Assembly: GCA_947625675.1 (NCBI GenBank)
Contig: CANQPH010000013.1
Span: 1-63,847 of the forward strand
Direction of reading: 5' to 3'
Length of the DNA: 63,847 bases
From: an uncultured Acetatifactor sp.
GTDB lineage: Bacteria > Bacillota > Clostridia > Lachnospirales > Lachnospiraceae
Both the position numbers and the translations under genes were made by a program. Shown in pieces: positions 44,643-54,191 of the stretch; position 1 is the stretch's first letter; every line of letters starts with the position of its first letter. The notes beneath the pieces are model-generated. The model was not told where the DNA came from. It ran no database searches and was given only the letters and a program-made list of their open reading frames with translations.

Positions 44643-46803
44643 AAACAAGACATTTTGCAAACTGACCCTCCTGGCGGGCCTTCTGTGCCTGGCTTTCCTG
44701 CTCCCCGCAAGGGTTCATGCCCAGGGAGAATTCGTAAAGGCTGCGGAAAACGAGAGTCTGGCGCTTTATTATAATCCCGCCACCCTGGCCATCCAGGTGG
44801 AAAACAAGGCCACGGGCTTCGTCTATTCCTCCATGGGCCAGACGCCTCCCGGAGAAGGGGAGATGAACAATACCTGGCAGGGGATGATGGATTCCGGCGT
44901 CTCTATCGACATCCGGCAGTCCAACGGCAGCACCAAGACCTGGGCCATTTCCAATCAGGAGGTGCAGCTTTCCACCAGGACGATGGAGAACGGTTTTGAG
45001 AGCGACATCGCCTTCCCGGAAGGGATTTCCCTCACCCTGCGGGTGGAGCTGACGGAGCAGGGCCTGACCGTGTCCGTCCCCGAGGATTCCGTCCGGGAGA
45101 GCGGAGGGGACACCACCCTCCAGGCCATCTATCTGTATCCTTTCCTGGGGGCCACCCATGGAACGGAGAACCAGGGCTATCTGTTCGTGCCGGACGGAAG
45201 CGGGGCCCTGATCCATACGTCCAGGCAGACCCTGAGCACGGAACCCTATGAAAAACAGATCTACGGCAGCGATATCAGCATGGGAACCTTCAAGGGCCGG
45301 ACGGAGGCCAGCTTCCTGAAAGAGGCGGAACGGATCTATGTGCCGGTGTTCGGAAGCGTCATGGACGAAGAAAAGGACGGCGTGGCGGTGATCGTCCACG
45401 AAGGGGCGGAATACTGCAGGATCGTGGCCTATGCCAGCGGCATCCGCACCCCCTATAATTTCATCATGCCGAAGTTCCTGATCCGGGAGACCTATCAGAT
45501 GAAGGTGAGCCAGAGCGGCAGCAGCATGACCGCCAATCAGCCCAGGCCCAACCGGTATGACATTGAACTGCGTTACAGCTTCCTGTCCGGAGAAGAAGCG
45601 GACTACGTGGGGATCGCCAAGGTTTACCAGCAGTATCTTCGCAAAGAAGGTGTTCTGACGGGAACGGAAGAAACGGGAGACGGGGTGCCCATGAAGCTGG
45701 AATTCCTGCTTTCCGAACAGAGGGAAGAGCTTCTGTGGTCCGCCACCGTGCCCATGACCACCGAGAAACAGGCGGAAACCGTGGTTCAGGAACTTTATGA
45801 CCAGGGGATCCGGAACCTGGACGTGGTGCTGCGGGGCTATGGCAAGAACGGCGCCACCGGGGCCGCCCCCACGAAGTTGTCCTTTGCGGGCAAGGTGGGT
45901 TCCAAGGGAGACTGGAAGGATTTCCTGCGGAAATTCGGGGCCCTGGGACTGGATGTTTCCCTGTATGCCGATTTTTCCAGAGGATATGAGGGAATCGGCG
46001 GCTACGGCAATGCCCAGAGGGCCCAGGCCATCGACCAGACCCTGCTGCAGACCTACGACTATGCGCCATTTACCTGGCTGTCCCCGACTTTTGCGGTGAA
46101 GGAATTGGAAAAGTTCGCAAAGGAGGCGGCCGGACTGGATTTCGCCGGAGTGGCGGCAGACGTCTTCGGTTCCAGCCTTTACGCCAACTGGAACAAGAAG
46201 GATCCGCTGACCCGGAAAGAGGCCAGGGAATTGTACCAGGGAGCGGATACGGGGGAAATGAAGCTGTCCCTCTATGCGCCTTCCGCTTTCCTGTTCGGAC
46301 GGGCGGATGCGATCTATGACATGCCGGCCTCTTCCAGCGACTATTATATTTTCACGGAGACCGTTCCCTTCCTGCAGATCGTGCTGAAGGGGTACCTGCC
46401 TTATTATTCCGGGGCCTGGAACTTCCAGGCGGACGTGGGGCAGGAGCTGCTGCGGTGCGTGGATTACGGGATGTATCCCAACTGGTACGTGACCTGGGAG
46501 GATCCCATCGAACTGATCAATACCCCTTCCAGCTGGCTCTACAGTTCTCAGTACGAGGTCTGGAAGGACAGCATCCTTTCCCGCTACCAGCGGCTCAATG
46601 AGGCCCTGGAGGGCGTGGTGGGATGCCAGATCCTGGATCGCACCGTCCTCGCCAAAGACGTGGTGCGGGTGGATTACAGCAACGGCACCAGCATCTATGT
46701 GAATTACGGAACCGCCGCCTGGGAAGGGAGCGGATCCGGACAAGGAGAGAGCGTGTCTGTGGATGGGGAGAGCTTTCTGGTAATGAAAGGAGGGGCGTCA
46801 TGA
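44635..46803 (+). CDS. DUF5696-type secreted protein
   Basis: A 722-aa protein starting with GTG (AAGGAGGTG at 8-nt spacing), overlapping the previous stop. The signal peptide ends VHA-QG. The N-terminal part is beta-rich (LALYYNPATLAIQVENKATGF). The middle resembles a TIM barrel (QGIRNLDVVLRGYGKNG, LDVSLYADFSRGYEGIGGYG, GLDFAGVAADVFGSSLY). The C-terminus has RVDYSNGTSIYVNYG, often seen at the end of this family. By shape it could be a glycoside hydrolase of an undescribed family, but no catalytic residue can be assigned with confidence. Retention at the surface is not obvious. It always appears tied to the permease genes here. Confidence 0.7.
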   Translation: MYKNKTFCKLTLLAGLLCLAFLLPARVHAQGEFVKAAENESLALYYNPATLAIQVENKATGFVYSSMGQTPPGEGEMNNTWQGMMDSGVSIDIRQSNGSTKTWAISNQEVQLSTRTMENGFESDIAFPEGISLTLRVELTEQGLTVSVPEDSVRESGGDTTLQAIYLYPFLGATHGTENQGYLFVPDGSGALIHTSRQTLSTEPYEKQIYGSDISMGTFKGRTEASFLKEAERIYVPVFGSVMDEEKDGVAVIVHEGAEYCRIVAYASGIRTPYNFIMPKFLIRETYQMKVSQSGSSMTANQPRPNRYDIELRYSFLSGEEADYVGIAKVYQQYLRKEGVLTGTEETGDGVPMKLEFLLSEQREELLWSATVPMTTEKQAETVVQELYDQGIRNLDVVLRGYGKNGATGAAPTKLSFAGKVGSKGDWKDFLRKFGALGLDVSLYADFSRGYEGIGGYGNAQRAQAIDQTLLQTYDYAPFTWLSPTFAVKELEKFAKEAAGLDFAGVAADVFGSSLYANWNKKDPLTRKEARELYQGADTGEMKLSLYAPSAFLFGRADAIYDMPASSSDYYIFTETVPFLQIVLKGYLPYYSGAWNFQADVGQELLRCVDYGMYPNWYVTWEDPIELINTPSSWLYSSQYEVWKDSILSRYQRLNEALEGVVGCQILDRTVLAKDVVRVDYSNGTSIYVNYGTAAWEGSGSGQGESVSVDGESFLVMKGGAS

Positions 46804-47777
46804 AAAAGAAAAAGTTGACGAAGCCCGCAAGGGACGCTTTGCGGGGATGGCTCTGTTGTCTGCCCTGGCTGGCAGGGTTTGTGATCTTCACCATGTACCC
46901 CATTTTTTCCACGCTGCGGATGAGCTTTGAATCCGTGGTCATTTCGGCGGAAGGGCTGGTGACCACTCCCGTGGGAGGGGATAATTACAGAAGGGTGTTC
47001 CTGGCGGACGTGACCTTCCCCGGCATCCTCATCGATTACGTGGGAAGCATCGTGCTGGAGGTGCCCATCGTCATCGTCTTTTCCCTGATCATCGCCCTGA
47101 TATTGAGCAAGGAGATCACGGGAAAGGGATTTTTCCGCACCCTGTTCTTCCTGCCGGTCATCATCATCAGCGGCCCCATCATTGAGAAGTTCATCGACAT
47201 GGGGCTCATGACCATCCAGGGGGCTCAGTCCAATCCTATCCTGCTGGGTGTTCTGGAGGTACTGCCCGGCAGCGTGTCGGAGCTATTGCTGAAGCTGATC
47301 GACTCCTTCGTCATGATCCTGTGGTTCTCAGGAGTGCAGATCCTGCTTTTGCTCTCCGCCCTGCAGAAGATCGACGGGGCCATGTACGAGGCGGCCCACA
47401 TCGACGGGGCTTCCGGCTGGGAATGCTTCTGGAAGGTGACCCTGCCCAACGTGCGGAATATGATCGTGATCTGCCTGATTTATACTATTGTCACCATATC
47501 CACCTTTGACACCAATACCGTGATCACCACCATACAGGACAACATGTTCCAGACCTCCCGGGGAATGGGATACGCTTCCGCCCAGGCCTGGGTCTATTTC
47601 CTGGTGCTGGTGCTGGTCATCGGATTCTTCATGCTGCTGTACGGTCCCAGGAACGAAGCCGTCTACGGCACCACCAAGCTGGCCAAGCTGGAACTGAAGC
47701 GGGCGAAAAAGCTGAAGAAGCAGCAGGAGCGGGAGTTGAAGAAGCTCTATCGGGAAAGCAGGAGGTACCAAGTATGA
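46800..47777 (+). CDS. CUT1 ABC permease, MalF-like (pair B)
   Basis: A 325-aa permease with six hydrophobic segments, the EAA-like loop YEAAHIDGASGWECFWKVTLPNVRN and a long, highly basic C-terminal tail (KLELKRAKKLKKQQ...). The ATG overlaps the DUF5696 stop (ATGA) and has AGGAGGGG upstream. Confidence 0.9.
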   Translation: MKKKKLTKPARDALRGWLCCLPWLAGFVIFTMYPIFSTLRMSFESVVISAEGLVTTPVGGDNYRRVFLADVTFPGILIDYVGSIVLEVPIVIVFSLIIALILSKEITGKGFFRTLFFLPVIIISGPIIEKFIDMGLMTIQGAQSNPILLGVLEVLPGSVSELLLKLIDSFVMILWFSGVQILLLLSALQKIDGAMYEAAHIDGASGWECFWKVTLPNVRNMIVICLIYTIVTISTFDTNTVITTIQDNMFQTSRGMGYASAQAWVYFLVLVLVIGFFMLLYGPRNEAVYGTTKLAKLELKRAKKLKKQQERELKKLYRESRRYQV

Positions 47778-47822
47778 AAATAAATTTTCATACTATTGAT
47801 TGGAACGCGTGCCAAAGCACGC
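47774..47822 (+). repeat. Two small inverted repeats at the start of a permease gene
   Basis: ATGAAAA-TAAA-TTTTCAT (47774-47791, containing the upstream start codon) and GCGTGC-CAAA-GCACGC (47807-47822) sit between the perfect ribosome-binding site and the conserved start. They could fold in the mRNA and modulate initiation. Confidence 0.6.
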
Positions 47823-48736
47823 ATGGGGGTATAGAAATGAGAAAGATGAACAAACAAGCTTTCTTCCGGACGGGAGGTCGGGCCCTGATCTATCTGTTTC
47901 TGATCGTGACCGGTTTCGTGTTCCTGTATCCGCTCCTGAAAATGTTGAGCATGAGCATGATGTCCTCCGAGGATCTGACCAATCCCCTGGTCATTTGGAT
48001 CCCTTATCAGGTGAACTGGAGCAACTATAGCCGGGCGATCCTGGTGCTGGGATATTTTGAAACTTTGTGGACCACTATCTATGTCAGCGTCCTGCCGGCC
48101 CTGCTGCAGACCCTGGTGTGCTCCATTACCGGTTACGGCCTGGCCCATTACCGGTTCAAGGGCAAGGGGCTTATCTTCGGCCTGGTGCTGGCCACCTTCA
48201 TCATTCCCACCCAGATCACCATGATCCCTCAGTTTCTCATGTATCGGGATCTGGGGATCCTGTACAGCCTGAAGGCTTATCTGCTTCCCGCCGTGATGGG
48301 GCAGGGGATGAGAAGTTCCATTTTCGTGCTGATTTTCTACCTGTTCTTCCGCCAGGTGCCGGTGTCCCTGACGGAGGCGGCGGAGGTGGACGGCGCCAGA
48401 CAGCTGGTGGTCTTCTTCAAGGTGGCGGTGCCCATCGCCCTGCCGGGATTCCTCATCAGCTTCCTGCTGTCCACGGTCTGGTACTGGAACGAGACTTACC
48501 TGGGCTCCCTGTATTTCGGGGCTGAGATCAAGACCCTGCCCATGAAGCTGGAGAACTTTGTGGATACCTTTAACAAGATGGTCAGCGCTTCCGAGTCTCA
48601 GGCGGGGGCCACGGCCAATGAGTCCGTGCAGATGGCGGGGACTTTCCTGATCATCCTCCCTCTGCTGATCCTGTATTTTATCACCCAGAAGTATTTCATC
48701 GAGGGAATTGAGAAGACGGGTATTACCGGAGAGTGA
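47774..48736 (+). CDS. CUT1 ABC permease, MalG-like (pair B)
   Basis: A 320-aa (or 299-aa) permease with six hydrophobic segments and the EAA loop TEAAEVDGARQLVVFFKVAVPIALPG. Two starts are possible. ATG 47774 overlaps the previous stop and has a perfect AGGAGGT at 7 nt, but adds 21 atypical residues. ATG 47837, with GGGGGT, matches the usual family length. Two hairpins lie between them. Together with pair A the locus holds two complete permease pairs and no ATPase gene. Confidence 0.85.
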   Translation: MKINFHTIDWNACQSTHGGIEMRKMNKQAFFRTGGRALIYLFLIVTGFVFLYPLLKMLSMSMMSSEDLTNPLVIWIPYQVNWSNYSRAILVLGYFETLWTTIYVSVLPALLQTLVCSITGYGLAHYRFKGKGLIFGLVLATFIIPTQITMIPQFLMYRDLGILYSLKAYLLPAVMGQGMRSSIFVLIFYLFFRQVPVSLTEAAEVDGARQLVVFFKVAVPIALPGFLISFLLSTVWYWNETYLGSLYFGAEIKTLPMKLENFVDTFNKMVSASESQAGATANESVQMAGTFLIILPLLILYFITQKYFIEGIEKTGITGE

Positions 48737-48868
48737 TGAAGCGTGCCGGTGGGAAGTAGTGCGGCGCATGTGGGGAGAAAGGAACCGGTGCGAAGTCCGG
48801 AGCAAACGGAGAGAAGCCCATCGGCGGGAAGTCCGGCGCACGGGAAGGAAAAGAAAAGGAGAGTTTCC

Positions 48869-51307
48869 ATGGTCACTTTGGAGAACCGCAGACTTTTGAT
48901 CGACGGCGAACCCAAGATCATCATCGCGGGGGAGATTCATTATTATCGTCTGAGAAAAGAGGAGTGGCAGGATCGCATCGAAAAGCTGGTCCGGGCGGGG
49001 ATGAACGCCGTGGCCACTTATATTCCCTGGCTCTGTCATGAAGAAGCGGAGGGAGAGTTCGATTTCGGGACGGAGCGGGACAACCTGGATATCGAGGGCT
49101 TTATCGAGCTGTGCGCCAGGAACCATCTGTACGTGATCGCCAGGCCCGGGCCTTTTATCATGGCGGAAATGAAAAACGAGGGGATTCCCTATTGGGTGGC
49201 GGAGAAATATCCCCATTTGGTGCCGGAGGGCTGGGGCGGCCGGAAGACGCCTACCAGCACCCTGGACTACCTGGCGAAGGATTTTCTGGACTGCGTGGAA
49301 AAATGGTACGGGCAGATCATGCCCATCCTGGCCAGGCACCTGGAACCGAAGGGCGGCAACGTGATCGCCTGTCAGCTGGACAACGAGATCGGCATGTTGT
49401 CCTGGGTGTCCAACACTCCGGATCTGACGGATACGACCCTGCCGGACTTTGAAAGGTGGCTGGGGGAGCGCTATGAGGAAAGAGTCCTGAAGGGACGGTA
49501 TCCCTTCCTGGAGCTGTCCTATGAGGAACGGAAACAGATCTGGCGGAATCCGGGAGAAGAGATTTCCCTTCCTTATCACAGGGATCTGGGGTATTATATG
49601 CGGGATCGCTTTGCCCGCTATGCCGAAATTTTGAAAGAAATGGCGAAAAAATACGGGGTGAGCCAGGTACCCTTCCTGATCAATGTCCACGGCACCGGCG
49701 GGGGCAGGGGCCACACCTTCCCGGTGGGCATCAGCCAGCTGCTGGATGCGGTGGGAAACGACAGGGAGCTGTGGGCCGGTACGGACATCTATCTTTCCGG
49801 CGTCACCATGGAAAACCTCCAGGATATTTATTTGATCAACTGTTACATGGAAGCGGCCTGCAAGACTGGGAATCCCCTGGCCAGCTTTGAATTCCAGAGC
49901 GGGGAGGCGGATTACGGGGAGAGCGGCAGCGGAAGGCTGGACGTTTCGGATGCGGATTTCACCGCCCGGATCTACATGGCCCAAGGGGCCCGGCTCATCA
50001 ATCATTATCTCTTTGCAGGCGGCTACAACATGCTGTTGAAGCATCCCAGGGAGGACGGCAACAGGCGCATCGCCATTACGGGGGAGCGCCACGGCTTTTC
50101 CGCTCCGGTGAACCCGGAAGGACGTCTGAGCTATACCTATCCCAGGATTGCCAGGAACGCCCGAGTGATGCTGGCCAACGGAGAGAAACTGGGCCGGATG
50201 GAGGAAGAACGGGACGATCTGATGATCGGTTTTATCCCTGACTACTTTATGACGGAATATTGCTATCGGAAGGAAAGCGGTTCGGGCACTTGCCCCGGGA
50301 GCGGGCCATCGCCGGAAGAATCCATGCTGAACAATCTCACCAGATTCCGGATCGGCGGGGGGTGGGACGTGTTCACCAAAGGACTGCTTCTTGACAATTA
50401 TGCCTTCGGCGGGGTGAATCTGCAGGAGGACGGTTCCTGGATGGAAGGAAAAAAGACCCTGTATGTGCTGTCCGCCTCCTACATGGAGGAAGCGGTGCAA
50501 AAGAGACTCTGCGCCTTTCTGGAAAACGGCGGGAAGCTGCTTTTGTACGGCAGACTGCCGGAATGGGACATGGAGGGCAGGGCCTGCAGGGTGCTGACCG
50601 ATTATCTGGGGGTGAAAATCCTGGGAGAGATCGGGCAGGGAGAACTGCCCTGTCTGAGCGCCCAGCCGGAAGGAATCTGGAAAGGATATGCGGAGGTGCG
50701 GATCGGGGACGCTCAGATGTATGATGCGCCGGATGCGGAAAGCTTTTTGCGCATCAGCACGAGAGGAGAGGTCTGCGCCTTCCTGAAAAAGGCCGGGAAG
50801 GGCATGGCCGCAGTGCTGGGCACGGACTATATCTGCAACCGTCCCGCCATCCGAAAGCTGATGGAGGCCCTGGGGGTGCCGGGAAGGCTTTCCCATGACC
50901 ATGTTTATGACGGGATTTTCCTGGACGTCAGCGCAGACGGAGAGGAAAAATATCTTCATATTTTAAATTTAGATTCTTTTGCAAAACAATTTCATGTATG
51001 CTATAATGGGAACCAATTATTGGAAGGAAGGGAACTTTGGCTGGGTTCCAGGGAAGGACTCATGCTCCCCATGAATCTTACGGCGGCCGGAAGAAAAATC
51101 GTCTATTCCACCGCTGAGATCCTGGAGGAAGGCCCTGACAGTCTGAAGTTCCGCCTGTCCCAGAAAGAGGATGTCATCGTCCTGGAGGGAACCGGTTTTC
51201 TCCGAGAGGACGCCTCTTATCGAATGGAAGAAAAGGATGGAAGGACATATTTGTACAGCGCAGCGGATGGCAGGACGGGAGAAGAGGAACTGACGGTGTC
51301 CTGGTAA
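48869..51307 (+). CDS. GH35-like glycosidase (beta-galactosidase family)
   Basis: An 812-aa cytosolic enzyme. The TIM barrel begins IIIAGEIHYYRLRKEEWQDR and MNAVATYIPW, as in GH35. The likely acid/base is E173 in QLDNEIGM and the likely nucleophile E341 in SFEFQSGE. A long beta-rich C-terminal half follows. AAAGGAG precedes the ATG at 48869; the open frame extends 126 nt upstream through repetitive GAAGTCCG-containing sequence without a start signal. Family GH35 is usually beta-galactosidase, but the catalytic Glu context is divergent, so another beta-glycoside may be the substrate. Confidence 0.75.
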   Translation: MVTLENRRLLIDGEPKIIIAGEIHYYRLRKEEWQDRIEKLVRAGMNAVATYIPWLCHEEAEGEFDFGTERDNLDIEGFIELCARNHLYVIARPGPFIMAEMKNEGIPYWVAEKYPHLVPEGWGGRKTPTSTLDYLAKDFLDCVEKWYGQIMPILARHLEPKGGNVIACQLDNEIGMLSWVSNTPDLTDTTLPDFERWLGERYEERVLKGRYPFLELSYEERKQIWRNPGEEISLPYHRDLGYYMRDRFARYAEILKEMAKKYGVSQVPFLINVHGTGGGRGHTFPVGISQLLDAVGNDRELWAGTDIYLSGVTMENLQDIYLINCYMEAACKTGNPLASFEFQSGEADYGESGSGRLDVSDADFTARIYMAQGARLINHYLFAGGYNMLLKHPREDGNRRIAITGERHGFSAPVNPEGRLSYTYPRIARNARVMLANGEKLGRMEEERDDLMIGFIPDYFMTEYCYRKESGSGTCPGSGPSPEESMLNNLTRFRIGGGWDVFTKGLLLDNYAFGGVNLQEDGSWMEGKKTLYVLSASYMEEAVQKRLCAFLENGGKLLLYGRLPEWDMEGRACRVLTDYLGVKILGEIGQGELPCLSAQPEGIWKGYAEVRIGDAQMYDAPDAESFLRISTRGEVCAFLKKAGKGMAAVLGTDYICNRPAIRKLMEALGVPGRLSHDHVYDGIFLDVSADGEEKYLHILNLDSFAKQFHVCYNGNQLLEGRELWLGSREGLMLPMNLTAAGRKIVYSTAEILEEGPDSLKFRLSQKEDVIVLEGTGFLREDASYRMEEKDGRTYLYSAADGRTGEEELTVSW

Positions 51308-51356
51308 ACGTTGGTAGCCCGGGAGACTGTGTCTATAAATATGAAAGGTAGAGAGA

Positions 51357-52352
51357 ATGGCGGTTACGATAAAGCATGTGGCGGAAGCGGCGGGGGTATC
51401 GGTCTCCACGGTTTCCTATGCTTTGAATAATTCGGGGGCGGTCAGTCAGGAGAAACGGCTGCGGGTGCTGGAGGCGGCCAAGATGCTGGGCTATGTGCCC
51501 AACGGCATGGCGAAGAGCCTGAAGACGAAGAAAAATGGGTTCATCGGCTACTTTGCATTTTCCCTTTACGGCGTGGTATACGGCGAAGTGCTGCGGGGAA
51601 TCGAGAACGAGATGGAACGCCAGAATCAGGAGATGATCGCCGCCAAGTGCGGTCCCATGCAGGATATCACCCATATCAGCCGCCTGCTCAGGGAGCGGAT
51701 GGTGGACGGGGCCATTATTTTTTCGGACGCCATACCGGACGAGGTGCTGATCTCCCTGGCGGACGCAAGCTGTCCCGTAGTGGTCATGGACCGGGATCTG
51801 TATACGCCCCATATTTCCGCCGTGCTGGTGGATAATAAGAGCAGCGCTTTTCGGGTGGGAGAGTACATCCGCAACCTGGGATTCCGCAGGGTAGCCTGTC
51901 TGACGGGACCCGGCTTCGATGGAAAACAGCGTATGGCGGGGTTCCGGGAGGCGGTGGAGGCCTTTGATCTGGAACTGCCGGAGGACTGGTGCCTCGTCGG
52001 ACACTGGCAGGAGGATACCGCCTATGAGGAGACCATCAAGTTCATCCGGAAGGGAAACCGGCCGGAGGTGATCTTCGCCCACAATGACGAGATGGCCATG
52101 GGCTGCATCCGGGCTTTGAAGGATATGCTGATCCGGGTGCCGGAGGATGTTTCCGTGATCGGGATGGACGACATCGCCGCCAGCACCATGTTCACCCCTT
52201 CCCTGACCACGGTGCACAGACCTCTGTACGAGATGGGGGAAATGGCGGCCAGAACCTTGCTTGACATGATGCGGGGAGGCCCCAGCAGCAAGTTTATCTT
52301 GCCCACCGCCCTGATCCAGCGGGAAAGCTGCATCAAGCAGTGGGCGGTCTGA
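51357..52352 (+). CDS. LacI/GalR-family regulator
   Basis: A 331-aa repressor: N-terminal HTH (TIKHVAEAAGVSVSTVSYALNN), hinge helix (YVPNGMAKSLKT), and a periplasmic-binding-protein-like effector domain (GFIGYFAFS, VPEDVSVIGMDDIAAS, LTTVHRPLYEMGEMAARTL). The nearest fitting operator is GAAACGTTTC at 31015. It probably senses a sugar derived from the imported glucan. GGTAGAGAG is a modest ribosome-binding site. Confidence 0.9.
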   Translation: MAVTIKHVAEAAGVSVSTVSYALNNSGAVSQEKRLRVLEAAKMLGYVPNGMAKSLKTKKNGFIGYFAFSLYGVVYGEVLRGIENEMERQNQEMIAAKCGPMQDITHISRLLRERMVDGAIIFSDAIPDEVLISLADASCPVVVMDRDLYTPHISAVLVDNKSSAFRVGEYIRNLGFRRVACLTGPGFDGKQRMAGFREAVEAFDLELPEDWCLVGHWQEDTAYEETIKFIRKGNRPEVIFAHNDEMAMGCIRALKDMLIRVPEDVSVIGMDDIAASTMFTPSLTTVHRPLYEMGEMAARTLLDMMRGGPSSKFILPTALIQRESCIKQWAV

Positions 52353-52380
52353 AAGAAGCGCAGGAGGCTGTTCGATCAAT

Positions 52381-53613
52381 ATGGAAAATAAAATGACGCA
52401 GAAAGCCCCTTCCTGGAGCAATGTGATGGAAGCGGAAGAGAGGGGCTGTTTTGAATTCTTCTGGCGGGAGGTCAGCCTGACGCCGGAGGGGCTCGGATTG
52501 ATTCGGGACAACGACGTGAACCGGGAGATGTGCTCCATCGCATCCGTGGGCTATGGCCTGGCCGCCCTTGCCATCGGCGCAGAGCGGGGATACGTGGGGA
52601 GACGGGAAGCGGAGGAACGGGCCGTCGGAACCCTGCGGACTATGAAGGAACGTCCCGTGAGGATCCACGGATTTTATTATCATTTCCTACAGATGGAGGA
52701 CGCTTCCAGGTACGGGCGGAGCGAGGTTTCCATCATCGACACCGCCCTGTTTCTCATGGGGGCCCTGTGTGCGGGGGAATATTTCGGCGGAGAATGCAAG
52801 CTCCTTTGGAAAGAGATCTATGCCGAGGTGGATTGGGAGTGGTATCGGGATCCTGTGAAGAATCAGTTTTACATGGGATATCACGAGGCCCGGAAATCGG
52901 AGGATTCCGATGGACATTTCGGCCACTGGGATCACTATGCGGAGCAGCTTATCATGTATTTCCTGGGTGTGGCGGCGCCGAAGTATCCGGTGCCTCCTTC
53001 CATCCTGTATGACTGTCCCCTGTTCTGCGACGTGTATAGGGACAGCGGCCTGATCTACCACAGCCATTGCGGGGCTCTGTTCGTATATCAGTTTTCCCAT
53101 GCCTTCCTGAACCTGAAGGGAAAAAAGGATCGGAGGGGTATCGACTGGTATGAAAATTCCGTCCGGGCCACTTATGCCAACAGGCAGTACTGCATAGATA
53201 ATCCCCGGGGCAGGAAAACTTATCATGAAAATGCCTGGGGCCTTACCGCCTGTATGACGCCCCGGGGCTATTCCGGCGGCCAGGGGGCCTTGCCCTGTTT
53301 TGGAAATGACCGGAACGAGACGGACGGGACGGTGGCGCCCTGCGGCCCCATCGGCTCCCTGCCTTTTGCCCCCAGGGAAGTGGCGGAGGCCATGGAATTC
53401 TTTGCCGGGATTCCGGAACTCCAGGGAAAATACGGCTTCCTGGACGCCTACAATCTGGACGTGGAGCCGGCCTGGTTCTCAGACCGGTGCATCGGCATCG
53501 ACAAGGGAGTCAGCCTGTTGATGCTGGAAAATTACCGCTCCGGGCTGATCTGGAGGCTGACGGATCAAAACGAGTATATCCGAAAGGCCTTCGAACTGCT
53601 GGAGATCCGATAG
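52381..53613 (+). CDS. Cytosolic GH144/PF10091-type glucan hydrolase
   Basis: A 410-aa paralogue of the lipoprotein encoded at 34601 without signal peptide or linker: FEFFWREV, SIASVGYGLAALAIG, EVSIIDTALFLMGAL, HSHCGALFVYQFSHAFLNL, GTVAPCGPIGSLPFAP. A cytosolic exo-type enzyme trimming imported oligosaccharides to a disaccharide is plausible (sophorohydrolase-like). It follows the LacI gene by 28 nt. AGGAGG lies 13 nt before the ATG, a long spacing. Confidence 0.78.
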   Translation: MENKMTQKAPSWSNVMEAEERGCFEFFWREVSLTPEGLGLIRDNDVNREMCSIASVGYGLAALAIGAERGYVGRREAEERAVGTLRTMKERPVRIHGFYYHFLQMEDASRYGRSEVSIIDTALFLMGALCAGEYFGGECKLLWKEIYAEVDWEWYRDPVKNQFYMGYHEARKSEDSDGHFGHWDHYAEQLIMYFLGVAAPKYPVPPSILYDCPLFCDVYRDSGLIYHSHCGALFVYQFSHAFLNLKGKKDRRGIDWYENSVRATYANRQYCIDNPRGRKTYHENAWGLTACMTPRGYSGGQGALPCFGNDRNETDGTVAPCGPIGSLPFAPREVAEAMEFFAGIPELQGKYGFLDAYNLDVEPAWFSDRCIGIDKGVSLLMLENYRSGLIWRLTDQNEYIRKAFELLEIR

Positions 53614-53620
53614 AATAAGC

Positions 53621-53649
53621 TTGCCAGAATTTCATTCTTATGGTAGAAT
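53621..53649 (+). promoter_or_regulatory. rnpB promoter
   Basis: TTGCCA, 17 nt, TAGAAT, 7 nt before the mature 5' stem. Confidence 0.75.
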
Positions 53650-53656
53650 CGTGCTC

Positions 53657-54001
53657 AAGTGGAACAAATGATCGCGGCTGTCTAAGGACAGGTGAGGAAA
53701 GTCCGGGCTTCACAGGGCAGGATGCCGGATAACGTCCGGTGGAGGCGACTCCAAGGCCAGTGCAACAGAGATATACTGCCAGATGCACCCTACGGGGCTC
53801 TGGTGATGGTGGAAAGGCAGTGTAAGAGACTACCGTCCGTCTGGCAACAGGCGGAGCCATGTAAACCCCATCCGAAGCAAGACCAAATAGAAAGCGACAG
53901 GCTTGCCCGGCCTGCTTTCAGGTAGGTCGCTTGAGGCGTCCGGCGACGGACGTCCTGGATAGATGATCATTCGAGACAGAACCCGGCTTATCGTTCCGCT
54001 T
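53657..54001 (+). ncRNA. rnpB: RNase P RNA
   Basis: About 345 nt. The P1 ends AAGTGGAAC and GTTCCGCTT pair. The universally conserved GAGGAAAGTCCGGGCTTC (P4 side) and the 3' ACAGAACCCGGCTTAT are present, with several internal stems between them (for example GATGCCGGATAACGTCCGGTGG). It is the catalytic RNA for tRNA 5' processing. Confidence 0.95.
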
Positions 54002-54010
54002 ATTGGATGG

Positions 54011-54061
54011 CCTGACCAAGCCGCCGCACCCGGTGCGGACGCCTTGTCAGGTCATTTTTTT
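54011..54061 (+). terminator. rnpB terminator
   Basis: CCTGAC.AAG..CGCACC pairs with GGTGCG..CTTGTCAGG, followed by TCATTTTTTT. Confidence 0.85.
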
Positions 54062-54083
54062 GACTTGTCAATCTCTTTTTCAC

Positions 54084-54113
54084 TGGACGAATGCGCCTCT
54101 CCGGTGTTACACT
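54084..54113 (+). promoter_or_regulatory. Possible GH3 gene promoter
   Basis: TGGACG, 18 nt, TACACT, about 80 nt before the GH3 start. The match is weak. Confidence 0.35.
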
Positions 54114-54191
54114 ATTTATAGAGGGCTCTTTGGAGTATCGATTGGATACTTCTTATGGTCCGGATGGGGAAAAACGAAAGGAGAAGGTATC

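Noticed and set aside
53692..53925. 77-codon frame inside rnpB
   Set aside because: The region is RNase P RNA with its conserved elements; the frame is fortuitous.
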